Shown: positions 21,120-33,782, counted from the stretch's first letter. The stretch is DNA of 64,000 bases from Candidatus Nanopelagicales bacterium (GCA_017854795.1 JAFMHB010000016.1:1-64000), one strand, 5' to 3'. Program-made: numbers and translations. Notes: generated by a model not told the origin, from the sequence alone.

Positions 21120-21920
21120 ATGGGTGAAAAAAGTCGCCGCGAACGAGCTGCACAGGCACGGGGAGAGGCTCAAGCTTCTGAGAAGCGTCGCGAGCGCATT
21201 GTTCGCATTGTTGGTGGGGCAACGGTGGTAGCTGTTATGGCAGCCATCATCGGGGTCGCGGTGTACGCCAGCAGCAACAGCCCATCCAGTGACGCTAGCG
21301 GCCAAACAGGTTCAATCGTGGACCCTGATCCTTCAGCTGCAACGCCAGCAGGGGTTCTCCCCGCAGAGTCATCGTCCCCATTTGGCGTCCCCTATGGCAC
21401 CGGCACCACCGATGTCCCTGTACTTGAGGTGTGGGAAGACTTCCAATGCCCAGCTTGTGGGGCACTCGAATTGGCTAACGGTGTTGGGATCGAAAAACTA
21501 GCCGAAGAGGGAAAAGTTCAACTCATTTACCGACCAACAGCATTTCTCGATTCAAATCTGGGAAATGATTCGTCCCACCGTGCCATCGCCGCATGGGGTT
21601 GCGCAATCGATGCGGGAAAGATCAAGGAGTACCGAAACACGGTCTTTGCAAATCAGCCAGTTGAAGAAGGTCTCGGATACACCGAAGAACAACTTCTCTC
21701 ATTTGGTTCAGAGTCAGGTATTACTGACACTGACTTCACGACTTTCTCACAATGTGTGACTGACGGCAACTACCTTGCTTGGGCGGCCAACACCAATCAA
21801 GAATTTTTAACCTCGCAAATTGGTGGAACGCCATCAGGATTTCTCAACGGGGAGCCCGTTGAAACAGCGACATTGGCAGATCCAATTGCGTTGGCTGAAC
21901 TTGTAGCCTCCAAGTCATAG
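21120..21920 (+). CDS. Membrane-anchored DsbA-family thioredoxin-fold protein
   Basis: N-terminal charged region and single TM, then VLEVWEDFQCPACG (CxxC) and IGGTPSGFLNGEPV (cis-Pro loop). Confidence 0.88.
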   Translation: MGEKSRRERAAQARGEAQASEKRRERIVRIVGGATVVAVMAAIIGVAVYASSNSPSSDASGQTGSIVDPDPSAATPAGVLPAESSSPFGVPYGTGTTDVPVLEVWEDFQCPACGALELANGVGIEKLAEEGKVQLIYRPTAFLDSNLGNDSSHRAIAAWGCAIDAGKIKEYRNTVFANQPVEEGLGYTEEQLLSFGSESGITDTDFTTFSQCVTDGNYLAWAANTNQEFLTSQIGGTPSGFLNGEPVETATLADPIALAELVASKS

Positions 21921-21934
21921 TTGCAGGCGCCAAC

Positions 21935-22792
21935 GTGAAAGCATTTATACCCAGTCCAGAGACCGGGGTGTGGGATTTAGGTCCAATCCCGATCAGGGCC
22001 TATGCATTGTTTATCGTGCTGGGCATCATTGTCGCTGTCGTATTGGGTAATAAGCGTTATGAAGCACGTGGTGGGCGATCAGGGGTCATCACCGACATCG
22101 CAATTTGGGCAGTGCCCTTTGGAATTATTGGTGGACGCCTGTATCACGTACTCAGTGACTGGCAGATTTATTTTGGTGACGAAGGTAAAGGATTCGTTGC
22201 AGCATTTCGCATATGGGACGGCGGTTTGGGTATTTGGGGCGCCCTCGCTCTTGGTGGAGTTGGAACCTGGATAGGTGCTCGCCGTAACGGCGTTGCTTTG
22301 CCGCCGGTGGCTGACGCAATCGCTCCGGGAATTGCACTCGCCCAAGCCATCGGTCGAATGGGCAACTATTTCAACCAAGAACTATTCGGTTCTCCAACGA
22401 ATTTGCCCTGGGGCTTAGAGATTTCTCCAGGGAATCGACCAGCAGGTTACGTAGAGTACTCAACTTTTCACCCGACATTTCTTTATGAATCGTTGTGGCT
22501 GGTGGGAGTTGCGCTAGTCGTGATCTGGGCGGATCGTCGGTTCAACCTCGGTCACGGCAGGGTCTTTGCCCTTTACGTGCTGCTCTACACGACGGGCAGA
22601 GTCTGGATCGAGGTCCTTCGAATTGACAGCGCCAATGAGATTTTAGGACTCCGACTTAACGTGTGGACTTCAATAATCGTTGGACTCGGAGCATTGGCAT
22701 ACTTGGTCATCTCAGCGCGCCTGCGCCCCGGACGAGAAGTAATTGCAACTCCGGATGATCCAGCTGAGTCTTCTGATTCAAAAGCGGTATAG
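21935..22792 (+). CDS. lgt: Phosphatidylglycerol-prolipoprotein diacylglyceryl transferase
   Basis: Multi-TM; GGRLYHVLSDW, AIGRMGNYFNQELFGSPTNLPWGLEI, FHPTFLYESLW. Confidence 0.95.
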   Translation: MKAFIPSPETGVWDLGPIPIRAYALFIVLGIIVAVVLGNKRYEARGGRSGVITDIAIWAVPFGIIGGRLYHVLSDWQIYFGDEGKGFVAAFRIWDGGLGIWGALALGGVGTWIGARRNGVALPPVADAIAPGIALAQAIGRMGNYFNQELFGSPTNLPWGLEISPGNRPAGYVEYSTFHPTFLYESLWLVGVALVVIWADRRFNLGHGRVFALYVLLYTTGRVWIEVLRIDSANEILGLRLNVWTSIIVGLGALAYLVISARLRPGREVIATPDDPAESSDSKAV

Positions 22793-22887
22793 TTCTCACC
22801 TCGGGCCAACGTCGTCCCGGACGCTTCTGCATCATTTTTCTGATCAGATTCAATCCGTGTTGAATGCGACGTTTGAGGAGTCACACC

Positions 22888-25800
22888 ATGGCGATAAGCC
22901 TGCAGCCCCAAGCACAGGGCCTCTATAACCCCGAGCACGAGCGTGACGCCTGTGGTGTTGCATTTGTCGCCACCCTAACGGGGATCCCGTCCTACGACAT
23001 CGTGGAAAAAGCAATCAAAGCGCTGACCAATCTCGAACACAGGGGCGCTTCGGGTAGCGAACCGGACAGCGGCGACGGTGCCGGTATTTTGATTCAGGTT
23101 CCTGACCTCTTCCTGAGAAACAATGTGGATTTTCCCTTGCCAGCGGCCGGCCAATACGCCGTTGGGACTGCATTTTTTGACCAGGGGCAAGCCCCGGTCG
23201 CTATGGCGGCAATGGAAGCACTCGCCCTCGCTGAAGGCTTAAGCATTCTTGGTTGGCGTGAGGTTCCAATAAATGACTCGATGATCGGTGCAATGGCTAG
23301 GTCGTGCATGCCAGAGTTTTGGCAACTTTTCATTACCGACAATGCATCGTCTGGCATTGCCCTTGATCGAGCGGTCTACGGATTTCGTAAAATCGTGGAA
23401 CACGACCTCAATGTTTATTTCTCATCATTGTCAAGTCGCACCCTGTTGTACAAAGGCATGCTGACCACTGGTCAGTTGGCACCCTTTTTCCCTGAGTTGA
23501 CTGATCCGCTCATGCGGAGCGCTTTGGCACTCGTTCATTCTCGATTTTCTACAAATACATTTCCTTCTTGGCCACTCGCGCACCCGTATCGACTGATCGC
23601 ACACAACGGTGAAATCAACACGGTTCGTGGAAACCGAAACTGGATGACCGCTCGCGAAGCAATGCTGACCTCCGATATTTTGCCGGGGGACCTAACCAGA
23701 TTGTTCCCCATTTGCTCACCCAATGCGAGTGACTCAGCTTCATTTGATGAAGCACTGGAACTTCTGCACCTTGGCGGACGTTCATTGCCCCATGCAGTAC
23801 TCATGATGATTCCTGAGGCCTGGGAAAACAATTTGGATATGTCCCCTGCCCGGCGAGCTTTTTATGAATTCCACGCGACGATCATGGAACCATGGGATGG
23901 GCCCGCAAACGTATGCTTCACTGACGGAACGCTCATTGGAGCGGTGCTTGACCGCAATGGTTTGAGACCTGGTCGCTTTTGGGTCTGCGAGGACGGACTC
24001 GTTGTGTTGGCGTCTGAAGCTGGGGTTCTCGACATAGATCCAAGTACTGTGATTCGCAAGGGTCGGCTGCAACCGGGCAAAATGTTTTTGGTTGATACAG
24101 CCACGGGCCGAGTGATCGAAGATGAAGAGATCAAGGACGAACTGGCTGCCGCAAACCCGTATGAGGAATGGTTGTCAAGGGAGCTCATCCATCTGGATGC
24201 ATTGCCCGAACGGGAGCACGTCATCCACACGCGAGATTCGGTGGCTCGGCGTCAGCAGACTTTCGGGTACACCCAGGAAGAGTTGCGGCTCATTATTGAA
24301 CCGATGGCTAAGAACGGTGCGGAGGCAATCGGGTCCATGGGAACGGACACCCCCATAGCCGCGTTATCAGACCGCCCACGTTTGCTTTTTGACTACTTCA
24401 GTCAGCTTTTCGCCCAGGTGACAAATCCCCCACTTGACGCGATCCGCGAGGAGATTGTCACGTCTTTAGGGAGCATCATCGGTCCCGAGGGAAACCTGTT
24501 GGAAGCTTCTCCGGCTCACTGTCGCCAAGTCGTTCTACCATTTCCGGTTATTGACAATGATGAATTGGCGAAAATTCTGCACATCAATGCCGACGGAAAA
24601 TTGCCGGAGTTTGCCGCGGCACGAATTAAGGGTCTTTATAACGTTTACGGCGGTGGACCGGCACTCGAAAAGCGCATTCTGGAAATCTTCAATGAAGTTG
24701 ACGCACTTATTCGACAAGGAAAGAGATTCATCGTTCTTTCAGATCGTGACAGCAATGCAAGCCTCGCTCCAATCCCATCGCTATTGCTGTGCGCTGCAGT
24801 GCATCACCACTTAGTTCGTACCAAGCACCGCACCATGATCAGCCTTTTGATTGAAACGGGAGATGTGCGCGAAGTGCATCACGTTGCCCTCTTGATCGGT
24901 TATGGCGCAGCTGCCATTAACCCTTATTTGGCGCTGGAAAGCGTTGAGGATCTTGTTCGACGCAATGTGATTTCCGACACTTCTCCTGAGAAAGCCATGC
25001 GCAACGTGATCAAATCGTTGGGCAAGGGGCTCTTGAAAGTTATGTCCAAAATGGGAGTGTCAACGGTTGCTTCCTATCGTGGTGCACAAATTTTTGAGGC
25101 GATTGGTCTGTCACACGAATTCATCGACGCGTACTTCACTGGAACGATCTCGCAACTCGGTGGAATCGGTATTGATGTAATCGCTGAAGAAAATGCTGCG
25201 CGACATGCTGATGCTTACCCAATTTCGGGGATCTCCCCAGCACATCGAACCTTGCGTGATGGAGGTGAATATCAGTGGCGACGTGAGGGATCACCGCACC
25301 TATTTGACCCTGAAACAGTATTCCGGCTGCAGCATGCCACTCAATCAAAACGGTTCGACATATTCCGCGATTACACGAATCGAGTCAATGATCAGTCTGA
25401 ACGACTCATGACCCTGCGTGGACTCTTCGAGTTCGATTCACCACGAGCCAAAATTTCAATAGATGAAGTTGAATCCATTGAGAGCATCGTAAAAAGATTC
25501 TCAACAGGTGCCATGTCTTACGGATCAATTTCGGCGGAAGCACACGAAACACTCGCGATCGCGATGAATCGACTTGGTGCGAAATCCAATACTGGGGAAG
25601 GTGGAGAGGATCCAGAACGCTTCTTACCCATGGCTAATGGTGATTCCAAGCGGTCAGCGATTAAGCAGGTGGCGTCGGGTCGATTCGGTGTGACCAGCGA
25701 GTACTTGGTCAACAGTGACGATATTCAAATAAAAATGGCTCAGGGAGCCAAGCCGGGTGAAGGCGGCCAACTTCCAGGAAACAAGGTGTATCCGTGGATT

Positions 25801-27390
25801 GCAAAGACTCGACATTCCACACCTGGTGTGACGTTGATCTCGCCGCCACCACATCACGACATCTATTCAATTGAAGACTTGGCTCAATTGATCCATGACT
25901 TGAAGAACGCTAACGCGGATGCGCGTATTCACGTGAAATTGGTGGCTGAGGTCGGGGTGGGAACGGTTGCAGCCGGAGTAGCAAAGGCCCATGCCGACGT
26001 GATTTTGATCTCTGGTCACGACGGTGGAACCGGTGCATCGCCACTAACCTCTCTGAAGCATGCAGGTGCACCATGGGAACTCGGTTTGGCAGAGACCCAG
26101 CAAACACTTCTCCTCAATGGTTTGCGAGATCGGGTTGTCGTTCAAGCTGATGGTCAACTTAAGACCGGACGAGATGTCGTGATTGCTGCGCTACTCGGCG
26201 CGGAGGAGTTTGGTTTTGCGACTGCACCACTGGTTGTCATGGGTTGCATCATGATGCGCGTATGTCATCTTGACACCTGCCCTGTCGGTGTCGCCACACA
26301 AAATCCTGTGCTACGCGAAAAGTTCTCGGGCAAACCGGAATTCGTGGAAACGTTTTTTGAGTTCATTGCGCAGGAAGTTCGTGAGTTGCTCGCTGAGTTG
26401 GGCTTCACTTCACTCGATGAGGCAATTGGACAGGTTGAAGTTCTCAACATGAACAAAGCAATTACCCATTGGAAAGCGGATGGACTCGACTTAGAACCAA
26501 TCCTGCATATCCCTGATTTGGGAGAGCTTGGTGACCGCAGACATATGAAGAATCAGGATCACGGATTGGAGCATGCTCTCGACCAAGAGTTGATCCGGAT
26601 GAGTGCCGATGCTTTAGCAACCGGTCTTCCTACCAAAATCAATGTCCCAATTCGGAACGTGAATCGCACCGTGGGCACGATGCTAGGAAGTGCGATCACA
26701 AAACGCGGTGGCTTGCCAGATGGAACAATTGATATTTCCTTTACTGGTTCTGCTGGACAAAGTTTTGGCGCATTCATTCCCCAAGGGTTGACCCTTCGAC
26801 TTGTGGGGGATGCAAATGACTATGTCGGTAAGGGGCTTTCCGGTGGTCGAATCGTGGTGCACCCACATGCCAATGCTCCATTTGATCCCAGCGAAAACAC
26901 AATTGCTGGCAACGTAATCGGTTATGGCGCTACTTCAGGTGAATTGTTTTTGGGTGGCAGAGTGGGTGAACGATTCTGTGTCCGCAATTCCGGGGCGATT
27001 GCAGTGGCCGAGGGTGTGGGTGATCATGGTTGCGAGTACATGACGGGTGGAAGAGTTGTCGTACTTGGACCGACGGGCCGAAACTTTGGTGCAGGCATGT
27101 CAGGCGGGATCGCCTATTTGTTCGACCTCGACCCAGCGTTGATTAATCATGAACTCGTTGAACTGAATCAACTCGATGAATCGGATGCTCAGGAGCTGTT
27201 TGAACTGATTTCTGCACATGTTGAGCAGACGAAATCAACACGAGGGAGTGAACTTCTTGCAACGTGGACTTCCTCGATTACTCGCTTCACAAAGGTGATT
27301 CCAAGGGATTACAAGAGAGTCTTAGAAATTGAAGCTGATGCCATTAGTCGTGGCGAGGATCCCATGTTGGCCATTATGAGCAGGATTTAG
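22888..27390 (+). CDS. gltB: Glutamate synthase large subunit
   Basis: About 1500 aa; [10 protein letters not shown]-terminal amidotransferase, [64 protein letters not shown]-like, [13 protein letters not shown]. Confidence 0.96.
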   Translation: MAISLQPQAQGLYNPEHERDACGVAFVATLTGIPSYDIVEKAIKALTNLEHRGASGSEPDSGDGAGILIQVPDLFLRNNVDFPLPAAGQYAVGTAFFDQGQAPVAMAAMEALALAEGLSILGWREVPINDSMIGAMARSCMPEFWQLFITDNASSGIALDRAVYGFRKIVEHDLNVYFSSLSSRTLLYKGMLTTGQLAPFFPELTDPLMRSALALVHSRFSTNTFPSWPLAHPYRLIAHNGEINTVRGNRNWMTAREAMLTSDILPGDLTRLFPICSPNASDSASFDEALELLHLGGRSLPHAVLMMIPEAWENNLDMSPARRAFYEFHATIMEPWDGPANVCFTDGTLIGAVLDRNGLRPGRFWVCEDGLVVLASEAGVLDIDPSTVIRKGRLQPGKMFLVDTATGRVIEDEEIKDELAAANPYEEWLSRELIHLDALPEREHVIHTRDSVARRQQTFGYTQEELRLIIEPMAKNGAEAIGSMGTDTPIAALSDRPRLLFDYFSQLFAQVTNPPLDAIREEIVTSLGSIIGPEGNLLEASPAHCRQVVLPFPVIDNDELAKILHINADGKLPEFAAARIKGLYNVYGGGPALEKRILEIFNEVDALIRQGKRFIVLSDRDSNASLAPIPSLLLCAAVHHHLVRTKHRTMISLLIETGDVREVHHVALLIGYGAAAINPYLALESVEDLVRRNVISDTSPEKAMRNVIKSLGKGLLKVMSKMGVSTVASYRGAQIFEAIGLSHEFIDAYFTGTISQLGGIGIDVIAEENAARHADAYPISGISPAHRTLRDGGEYQWRREGSPHLFDPETVFRLQHATQSKRFDIFRDYTNRVNDQSERLMTLRGLFEFDSPRAKISIDEVESIESIVKRFSTGAMSYGSISAEAHETLAIAMNRLGAKSNTGEGGEDPERFLPMANGDSKRSAIKQVASGRFGVTSEYLVNSDDIQIKMAQGAKPGEGGQLPGNKVYPWIAKTRHSTPGVTLISPPPHHDIYSIEDLAQLIHDLKNANADARIHVKLVAEVGVGTVAAGVAKAHADVILISGHDGGTGASPLTSLKHAGAPWELGLAETQQTLLLNGLRDRVVVQADGQLKTGRDVVIAALLGAEEFGFATAPLVVMGCIMMRVCHLDTCPVGVATQNPVLREKFSGKPEFVETFFEFIAQEVRELLAELGFTSLDEAIGQVEVLNMNKAITHWKADGLDLEPILHIPDLGELGDRRHMKNQDHGLEHALDQELIRMSADALATGLPTKINVPIRNVNRTVGTMLGSAITKRGGLPDGTIDISFTGSAGQSFGAFIPQGLTLRLVGDANDYVGKGLSGGRIVVHPHANAPFDPSENTIAGNVIGYGATSGELFLGGRVGERFCVRNSGAIAVAEGVGDHGCEYMTGGRVVVLGPTGRNFGAGMSGGIAYLFDLDPALINHELVELNQLDESDAQELFELISAHVEQTKSTRGSELLATWTSSITRFTKVIPRDYKRVLEIEADAISRGEDPMLAIMSRI

Positions 27391-27417
27391 TCATGTCATT
27401 TACGTTAAGGAGTAGCA

Positions 27418-28872
27418 ATGGGTGATCCACGTGGCTTTATGACAACTGACAGGGAACTACCCAAGCGCCGCCCGGTTGACATTCGGATTAGGGATTGGCG
27501 CGAAGTCTATGAAGATTTTGAGCCGAAAGATGTTGAATCGCAGGCTGGTCGTTGCATGGATTGTGGTATCCCGTTTTGCCATAACGGCTGCCCTCTGGGC
27601 AACTTGATTCCAGAATGGAATGAGTTGATTTATGACCGTGACTGGGGTCAGGCAATTGAACGTTTGCACGCAACAAATAATTTTCCTGAATTCACCGGAC
27701 GGCTGTGCCCTGCACCATGTGAATCGGCATGTGTTTTAGGAATCAATGAGGATCCGGTTGCTATCAAGCAAATTGAGGTTTCTATCGTTGATCGGGCTTG
27801 GCAATCAGGTTGGATCAAACCCGCACCGCCTGAGAGTCTTTCGGGTCGGACCGTTGCAGTGATTGGTTCAGGCCCGGCTGGGCTTGCTACGGCACAGCAA
27901 CTTGCTCGAGCCGGGCACACGGTTGCGGTTTATGAACGGGCGGATCGGATCGGGGGACTACTTCGTTACGGAATACCAGAGTTCAAAATGGAGAAGCACC
28001 ACCTTGATCAGCGGCTCGAGCAAATGGAGGCGGAGGGCGTTAAGTTTCGGTCTGGAATTGAGATTGGCGTGGACCTCACCGGTTCGGATTTGCGCCACCG
28101 CTATGACGCGATCGTTGTCTGCATTGGTGCAACCGTGGCCCGCGAACTTGAGGTACCTGGTCGCGACCTTGATGGAATTTATCAAGCGATGGAATTTCTG
28201 CCACTTGCTAACCGGGTACAGGAGGGTGATCTGGAATCCTCACCATATGACGTTGCTGGCAAACATGTTGTCATCCTTGGTGGCGGCGACACAGGCGCTG
28301 ATTGTTTGGGAACATCGCTGCGCCAAGGAGCGGCGAGTGTGACCCAGTTGGAGATCATGCCCAACCCGGGGTTGGAGCGAAGTGAGAATTCACCTTGGCC
28401 CACCTATCCCACGATTTATCGCGTTAGCAGCGCGCACGAAGAGGGTGGGGAGCGGGTTTTCTCGATGTCCACTCAGAAATTCCTCACCGAAGATGGCAAG
28501 AAACTGTCAGGAATTGAACTCGCCGAAGTTGAGTTCGTCAATGGCAACTTCTCCGTTATCGCTGGAACACAACAGGTCATTAAAGCTGATGTCGTTCTGC
28601 TTGCGATGGGATTCACAGGTCCCGAACCGGCACCGTATGTTGAACAGTTGGGACTTGAGCTCGATTCGCGAGGCAATATTAAGCGTGACTCCCAGTTCGC
28701 AACCGATTCGGAAGGGGTGTTTGTCGCTGGCGATGCAGGACGCGGCCAGTCATTAATCGTCTGGGCGATTGCAGAGGGGCGTGCGGCCGCGGCCGCGGTG
28801 GATAAATTCCTCATGGGTTCAACCAACCTGCCAAGTCCTGTGAGTGCCTTTGACCGACCTCTGACCATATGA
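27418..28872 (+). CDS. gltD: Glutamate synthase small subunit
   Basis: CMDCGIPFCHNGCPLGNLIPEWN, GRLCPAPCESACVLGI, VIGSGPAGLA, GGGDTGADCLGT, VFVAGDAGRGQSLIVWAIAEGR. Confidence 0.96.
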   Translation: MGDPRGFMTTDRELPKRRPVDIRIRDWREVYEDFEPKDVESQAGRCMDCGIPFCHNGCPLGNLIPEWNELIYDRDWGQAIERLHATNNFPEFTGRLCPAPCESACVLGINEDPVAIKQIEVSIVDRAWQSGWIKPAPPESLSGRTVAVIGSGPAGLATAQQLARAGHTVAVYERADRIGGLLRYGIPEFKMEKHHLDQRLEQMEAEGVKFRSGIEIGVDLTGSDLRHRYDAIVVCIGATVARELEVPGRDLDGIYQAMEFLPLANRVQEGDLESSPYDVAGKHVVILGGGDTGADCLGTSLRQGAASVTQLEIMPNPGLERSENSPWPTYPTIYRVSSAHEEGGERVFSMSTQKFLTEDGKKLSGIELAEVEFVNGNFSVIAGTQQVIKADVVLLAMGFTGPEPAPYVEQLGLELDSRGNIKRDSQFATDSEGVFVAGDAGRGQSLIVWAIAEGRAAAAAVDKFLMGSTNLPSPVSAFDRPLTI

Positions 28873-28909
28873 GAACACCGTGTGCAACCGTTTACAGTAT
28901 GGTTCGAAT

Positions 28910-30340
28910 ATGAGAAGAGCCAAAATTGTTGCAACGCTTGGCCCTGCTACGGCGAGCGCGCAAGCCGTACTCGAACTGGTTAACGCTGGAATGGATGTCG
29001 CTCGGTTAAACCTTTCCCACGGCGAATACGCGGATCATGAAGCTGCCTACCACTGGGTACGGGAAGCATCCGATGCCTCTGGGCGCAGTGTGGCAATTCT
29101 CGTTGACCTTCAAGGTCCGAAAATTAGACTCGGAAGGTTTGCATCCGGACCGGTTGAGCTTGTGACCGGAGAGGAATTTATTGTTACCACTGAAGATTGT
29201 CCTGGTGACGCCACAATGGTGTCCACAACTTTTAGTGGGCTGCCCGGTGATGTAAACCCTGGCGATCGAGTGCTGGTCGACGACGGACGAATTGAATTGC
29301 AGGTCACCAAAGTGGTCGGGCCGCGAGTCCACACGGTTGTCATTGATGGCGGTATCGTCTCCAATAACAAAGGATTCAATCTACCAGGCGTTGCAGTGAG
29401 TGTTCCAGCCCTCTCGGAGAAGGATCGTGAGGATTTGCGTTGGGGTTTACGCCTTGGCGCTGATCTCATCGCACTCTCGTTTGTTCGATCATCTGCTGAC
29501 ATCCACGACGTTCATACGATTATGGACGAAGAGGGTATTCGTATACCCGTCCTAGCGAAAGTGGAGAAACCTCAGGCTGTTGAAAACCTCGAGGACATCA
29601 TCGCCGCATTTGATGGCGTCATGGTTGCGCGAGGCGATCTCGGGGTTGAACTTCCCCTTGAGATGGTTCCTCTGGTGCAAAAAAGGGCTATTCAGATGTG
29701 CCGTGAAGCGGGGAAGCCGGTGATTGTGGCCACGCAAATGCTTGATTCGATGATCTCTGAAAACCGTCCAACTCGGGCTGAAGTGAGTGACGTTGCTAAT
29801 GCTGTGCTTGACGGCGCCGATGCTTTGATGTTGTCCGGTGAAACCAGCGTCGGCGTACGCCCCGCACATGTAGTCGAAACTATGTCAACAATTATGGAGC
29901 ACCTTGAAGCAGAGGCCCTCGATCGAATCCCGCCATTGATGGATTCACCCACGGGTTCAACGGCTCGAGCACTCACCCATGCAGCGGTCGACGTAGCTCA
30001 GGGGACGAGTTCTTCCTATCTCATCGCTTTCACGGAAACCGGTAGGTCAGCGCGGTTAATTTCCCGATGGCGTGCCCACACGCCACTGCTCGCATTCACG
30101 CCAAACCCCCGAGTTCGAAGTCAACTATCGTTGACGTGGGGTGTTGAAACATTCTTGGTTTCACAGGTGAGCCACACCGACGACATGGTGACCCAGGTCG
30201 ACCGAGCCCTTCTGGATATCGGCCGGGCAACGTCAGGCCAGCGGGTAGTGATTGTGGCTGGTGTGCCACCTGGTGTTCCCGGAACCACCAATGGCATGCG
30301 GGTACATAAAATTGGTACGGCAGAGAGTGGCGGTGTTTAA
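28910..30340 (+). CDS. pyk: Pyruvate kinase
   Basis: MRRAKIVATLGPAT, GMDVARLNLSHG, DLQGPKIRLG, MVARGDLGVELPLEMVP, ATQMLDSMI, PTRAEVSDVANAVLDGADALMLSGET; start ATG 28910. Confidence 0.95.
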   Translation: MRRAKIVATLGPATASAQAVLELVNAGMDVARLNLSHGEYADHEAAYHWVREASDASGRSVAILVDLQGPKIRLGRFASGPVELVTGEEFIVTTEDCPGDATMVSTTFSGLPGDVNPGDRVLVDDGRIELQVTKVVGPRVHTVVIDGGIVSNNKGFNLPGVAVSVPALSEKDREDLRWGLRLGADLIALSFVRSSADIHDVHTIMDEEGIRIPVLAKVEKPQAVENLEDIIAAFDGVMVARGDLGVELPLEMVPLVQKRAIQMCREAGKPVIVATQMLDSMISENRPTRAEVSDVANAVLDGADALMLSGETSVGVRPAHVVETMSTIMEHLEAEALDRIPPLMDSPTGSTARALTHAAVDVAQGTSSSYLIAFTETGRSARLISRWRAHTPLLAFTPNPRVRSQLSLTWGVETFLVSQVSHTDDMVTQVDRALLDIGRATSGQRVVIVAGVPPGVPGTTNGMRVHKIGTAESGGV

Positions 30341-30403
30341 CCCGGTGGAGTCAATCAGGTAAGTTTCTCGTAACACAATTTCATCAGGTACATACTCCTT
30401 TAA

Positions 30404-30431
30404 TGCCCGTCCAGTGAGGCGGGGAAGGGCA
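30404..30431 (+). promoter_or_regulatory. PyrR-binding loop overlapping the pyrR Shine-Dalgarno region
   Basis: tgcccGTCCAGTGAGGCggggaagggca contains the UCCNGNGAGG core; outer TGCCC/GGGCA and inner pairing possible; the gggaagg SD-like element lies in the 3' arm, ~8 nt before ATG 30437. Confidence 0.8.
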
Positions 30432-30436
30432 CGCAC

Positions 30437-31033
30437 ATGACAGAACCGCATAACACCGCGCCGGGGTATCCCCGAATTGCGAGCCGCATAGTCGCTGACC
30501 CCGACGACATTTCCCGGGCTCTTCGCAGACTCTCGCATCAGGTAGTTGAAAATGTCAAAGACGTCAGCAATCTAGTGATCTTGGGAATTCCTACTCGAGG
30601 GGTTCCACTGGCCCAGCGCTTGGCAAAAAATATTGAGGAAATAGAGGGATTCACGGTCCCTGTTGGGTCCTTAGACGTAACCCTTTTCCGTGATGACCTT
30701 CGCCTTCGTCCTTCCAAAGCGTTAGAGCAAACACTGATACCCAGTGTGGGAATCGATGACAAAGTAGTGATTTTGGTTGATGACGTCCTGTTCTCGGGGC
30801 GCACAATTCGGGCGGCGCTTGACGCATTGAATGAATATGGGCGACCTGCAGTTGTGCAATTGGCCGTTTTGGTGGATCGGGGTCACCGAGAATTACCAAT
30901 CCGAGCAGATTATGTCGGCAAGAACCTGCCAACCTCACTGAGTGAAAACGTGTCAGTCCACCTGAGCGAAATTGATTCGGTTGATCAAGTGATTATTCAA
31001 CCCAAAGAACAGTCAATTGAAGGCACCGCGTGA
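30437..31033 (+). CDS. pyrR: Bifunctional pyr operon regulator / uracil phosphoribosyltransferase
   Basis: [73 protein letters not shown]. Confidence 0.95.
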   Translation: MTEPHNTAPGYPRIASRIVADPDDISRALRRLSHQVVENVKDVSNLVILGIPTRGVPLAQRLAKNIEEIEGFTVPVGSLDVTLFRDDLRLRPSKALEQTLIPSVGIDDKVVILVDDVLFSGRTIRAALDALNEYGRPAVVQLAVLVDRGHRELPIRADYVGKNLPTSLSENVSVHLSEIDSVDQVIIQPKEQSIEGTA

Positions 31034-31968
31034 AGCATCTCATCTCAGTTCAGGATCTCAGCCGCAACGACACGTTGCACATTCTTGATACAGCGCGTGA
31101 ACTTGACCGCGTAACCAACGGTGGGAGTAAATTGCTGCCCACTCTGCGAGGTCGAACTGTTGTAAATCTTTTCTATGAAGATTCAACGCGAACTCGACTT
31201 TCATTTGAACGAGCTGCAAAAAGGTTGTCCGCCGATGTAGTTACATTCTCGGCGAAGGGATCGAGCGTCTCAAAAGGGGAGAGTCTCAAAGACACCGCTC
31301 TGACCCTGAAGGCAATGGGTGCCGACATGATCGTTGTCCGGCATCCTTCACCCGGTGCAGCCCACAGGCTGGCGCATGCAGGGTGGTTGGAGTCAAGTGT
31401 GATCAACGCAGGCGATGGCAAACATGAGCATCCAACCCAAGCGCTAGCGGATGCATTGACGATTCGGGCGCATCTACGCCCAGACGCGGTGGATTTTGAT
31501 GGATTAACAATTGGAATTGTGGGTGATGTACTGCACTCGCGAGTTGCCCGTTCCAATATCTTTCTTTTATCCAGTCTGGGTGCCAAAGTCGTGGTTGTCA
31601 GCCCACCGACTTTATTGCCGGTAAAAATTGAAAATTGGCCATGCACTGTCAGTTATTCACTCGACGCCACCTTGCCCGAACTGGATGCGATCATGATGCT
31701 ACGCGTGCAACAAGAGCGGATGAACGGCACGTTTTTTCCGAGTGAACTTGAGTACAGTCGGGCATTTGGGCTTAATCGAGCTCGGGCAGCATCACTGCCT
31801 GATCACGCGATAGTTCTGCACCCTGGACCCATGAATCGTGGTGTCGAGATCACTGCTGAAGTTGCAGACGGTATTCGCAGTGTGATTACCGATCAAGTTG
31901 CCAACGGACTGAAAGTGCGAATGGCAGCCATGTATCTACTGATCGGAGGAGAAGTCAATGTTGCCTAA
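31030..31968 (+). CDS. pyrB: Aspartate carbamoyltransferase catalytic subunit
   Basis: [63 protein letters not shown]. Confidence 0.96.
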   Translation: MKHLISVQDLSRNDTLHILDTARELDRVTNGGSKLLPTLRGRTVVNLFYEDSTRTRLSFERAAKRLSADVVTFSAKGSSVSKGESLKDTALTLKAMGADMIVVRHPSPGAAHRLAHAGWLESSVINAGDGKHEHPTQALADALTIRAHLRPDAVDFDGLTIGIVGDVLHSRVARSNIFLLSSLGAKVVVVSPPTLLPVKIENWPCTVSYSLDATLPELDAIMMLRVQQERMNGTFFPSELEYSRAFGLNRARAASLPDHAIVLHPGPMNRGVEITAEVADGIRSVITDQVANGLKVRMAAMYLLIGGEVNVA

Positions 31969-33253
31969 TTCGTATCTCATTGTTGGTTCGCGGGCCTATG
32001 GTGAGCAGGTCGCCGACATCCGGATCACTGACGGGATCATTTCCGAGATGGGTAGTGATTTGGAGCCCGGTAACCTACCGGTGATCCAGGGAAGTGGCTT
32101 GATTAGTCTTCCTGCTCTCGTTGATCTGCACACGCATCTGCGCGAACCAGGGCGAGAGGATGCTGAGACGATTGCATCAGGGTCGCGAGCGGCAACATTG
32201 GGTGGATTTTCCGCTGTTTTTGCGATGGCAAATACGACGCCCGTAGCCGACACCGCTGGCGTTGTTGAGCAAGTGTGGAGAATCGGTCGTGAGGCAGGTC
32301 TCGTTGACGTATTTCCCATCGGTGCTGTCAGTGTGGGGCTTCGAGGAGAAGCGTTAGCAGAATTAGGAGCTATGGCAGCCTCCGCAGCCAAGGTAACCGT
32401 ATTTAGTGACGATGGAAATTGCGTATCTGATCCACTTCTGATGCGCCGTGCATTGGAATATGTGAAGACGTTTGACGGAGTGATCGCCCAACACGCGCAA
32501 GATCCGCGTCTTACTCAAGGTTCGCAAATGAATGAGGGAGAACTTTCGGGGATCCTAGGTTTGACCGGTTGGCCCGCAGTGGCTGAAGAAGCGATTATTG
32601 CCCGTGATGTGCTTCTGGCTTCACACGTGGACTCGCGGCTACATATATGTCACGTGTCGACCTCTGGAAGTGTCGCAATTATTCGCTGGGCGAAGGAAAT
32701 GGGTATTCGAGTGAGCGCGGAAGTCACCCCACACCATTTGTTGCTCACGGAGGATTTGGTGTCAAGCTTCGATCCGGTCTACAAAGTAAACCCACCGCTG
32801 CGTTCGCGCGCGGATACCCTGGCGTTGCGGGAGGCGTTAGCTGACGGCACGATAGACATTGTGGCAACGGATCACGCGCCCCACCCACATGAGTCAAAGG
32901 ATTGTGAGTGGGATAGTGCCGCCTTTGGAATGTTAGGCCTTGAAACAGCGTTGGGCGTGGTGGTAGCGGCCATGGCAGAGACACCAGATTGGAGTTGGCG
33001 TACATTGAGTGATCGCATGTCTGTTGCACCTGCGAGAATTGGACGGGCTGTGAATCATGGACGCCCTCTTGCTGCGGGCGAACCAGCCCACATTGTTCTT
33101 GTCGATCCACAGAGAACTCGTGAGGTCGTTCCTGCACAACTTGCATCGCTCTCCGGCAATACCCCGTATGCCGGCATGACACTTCCCGTAAGCGTGACGG
33201 ATGTCTTTTTCAACGGAGTCCATCAAGTGCGGGGTGGTGCGTTGAATGGATGA
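31958..33253 (+). CDS. pyrC: Dihydroorotase
   Basis: [68 protein letters not shown]. Confidence 0.95.
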   Translation: MLPNSYLIVGSRAYGEQVADIRITDGIISEMGSDLEPGNLPVIQGSGLISLPALVDLHTHLREPGREDAETIASGSRAATLGGFSAVFAMANTTPVADTAGVVEQVWRIGREAGLVDVFPIGAVSVGLRGEALAELGAMAASAAKVTVFSDDGNCVSDPLLMRRALEYVKTFDGVIAQHAQDPRLTQGSQMNEGELSGILGLTGWPAVAEEAIIARDVLLASHVDSRLHICHVSTSGSVAIIRWAKEMGIRVSAEVTPHHLLLTEDLVSSFDPVYKVNPPLRSRADTLALREALADGTIDIVATDHAPHPHESKDCEWDSAAFGMLGLETALGVVVAAMAETPDWSWRTLSDRMSVAPARIGRAVNHGRPLAAGEPAHIVLVDPQRTREVVPAQLASLSGNTPYAGMTLPVSVTDVFFNGVHQVRGGALNG

Positions 33254-33782
33254 GTCCTCGATGGAAGTAACGCAGTGGCCATTGCGGCTTGCGTTAGTTG
33301 CCGTGATGCTATTAATAATTATTGGTGTTCTGTTGCTCATGCTGCGTAGCTGGCGGAAGATGCGAAGTGGTGATCGACTCGGGATAACTGATTTGCCTGC
33401 TCCATTGACGGAAGCACCAGAGGGTTTTGAGTCAAGTCAGGGAATTGACGCACTTTTCTTGGGCACATCGTTGCATGGTCAATGGCTGTCCAAAGTACTG
33501 ATCCATGATCTGGGAACCCGTTCTCGGGCGCGGGTGAGTTGGGATGTGCATGGGATTTTGATTGAACGCGGTGGCGCATCAGATGTGTACATTCCTCGGT
33601 CCAGCTTGGTGGGGGTGTCACTAGGTTCAGGGATCGCGGGAAGCGTGAGAGCCAAGGACAGTGTCGTAATTTTTGTTTGGGATTTAGGTGAATATCGAAT
33701 TGCAACCGGGGTACGAGCAGACACCGCGCAGGGTCACCAGCAGTTGGTAGGACTACTCGAAAGTGAGATGAGTGCAGAATGA
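33246..33782 (+). CDS. Single-TM membrane protein with PH-like domain (Rv1382-like)
   Basis: N-terminal TM, soluble C-terminal domain; positioned between pyrC and carA like mycobacterial Rv1382. Confidence 0.6.
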   Translation: MDESSMEVTQWPLRLALVAVMLLIIIGVLLLMLRSWRKMRSGDRLGITDLPAPLTEAPEGFESSQGIDALFLGTSLHGQWLSKVLIHDLGTRSRARVSWDVHGILIERGGASDVYIPRSSLVGVSLGSGIAGSVRAKDSVVIFVWDLGEYRIATGVRADTAQGHQQLVGLLESEMSAE

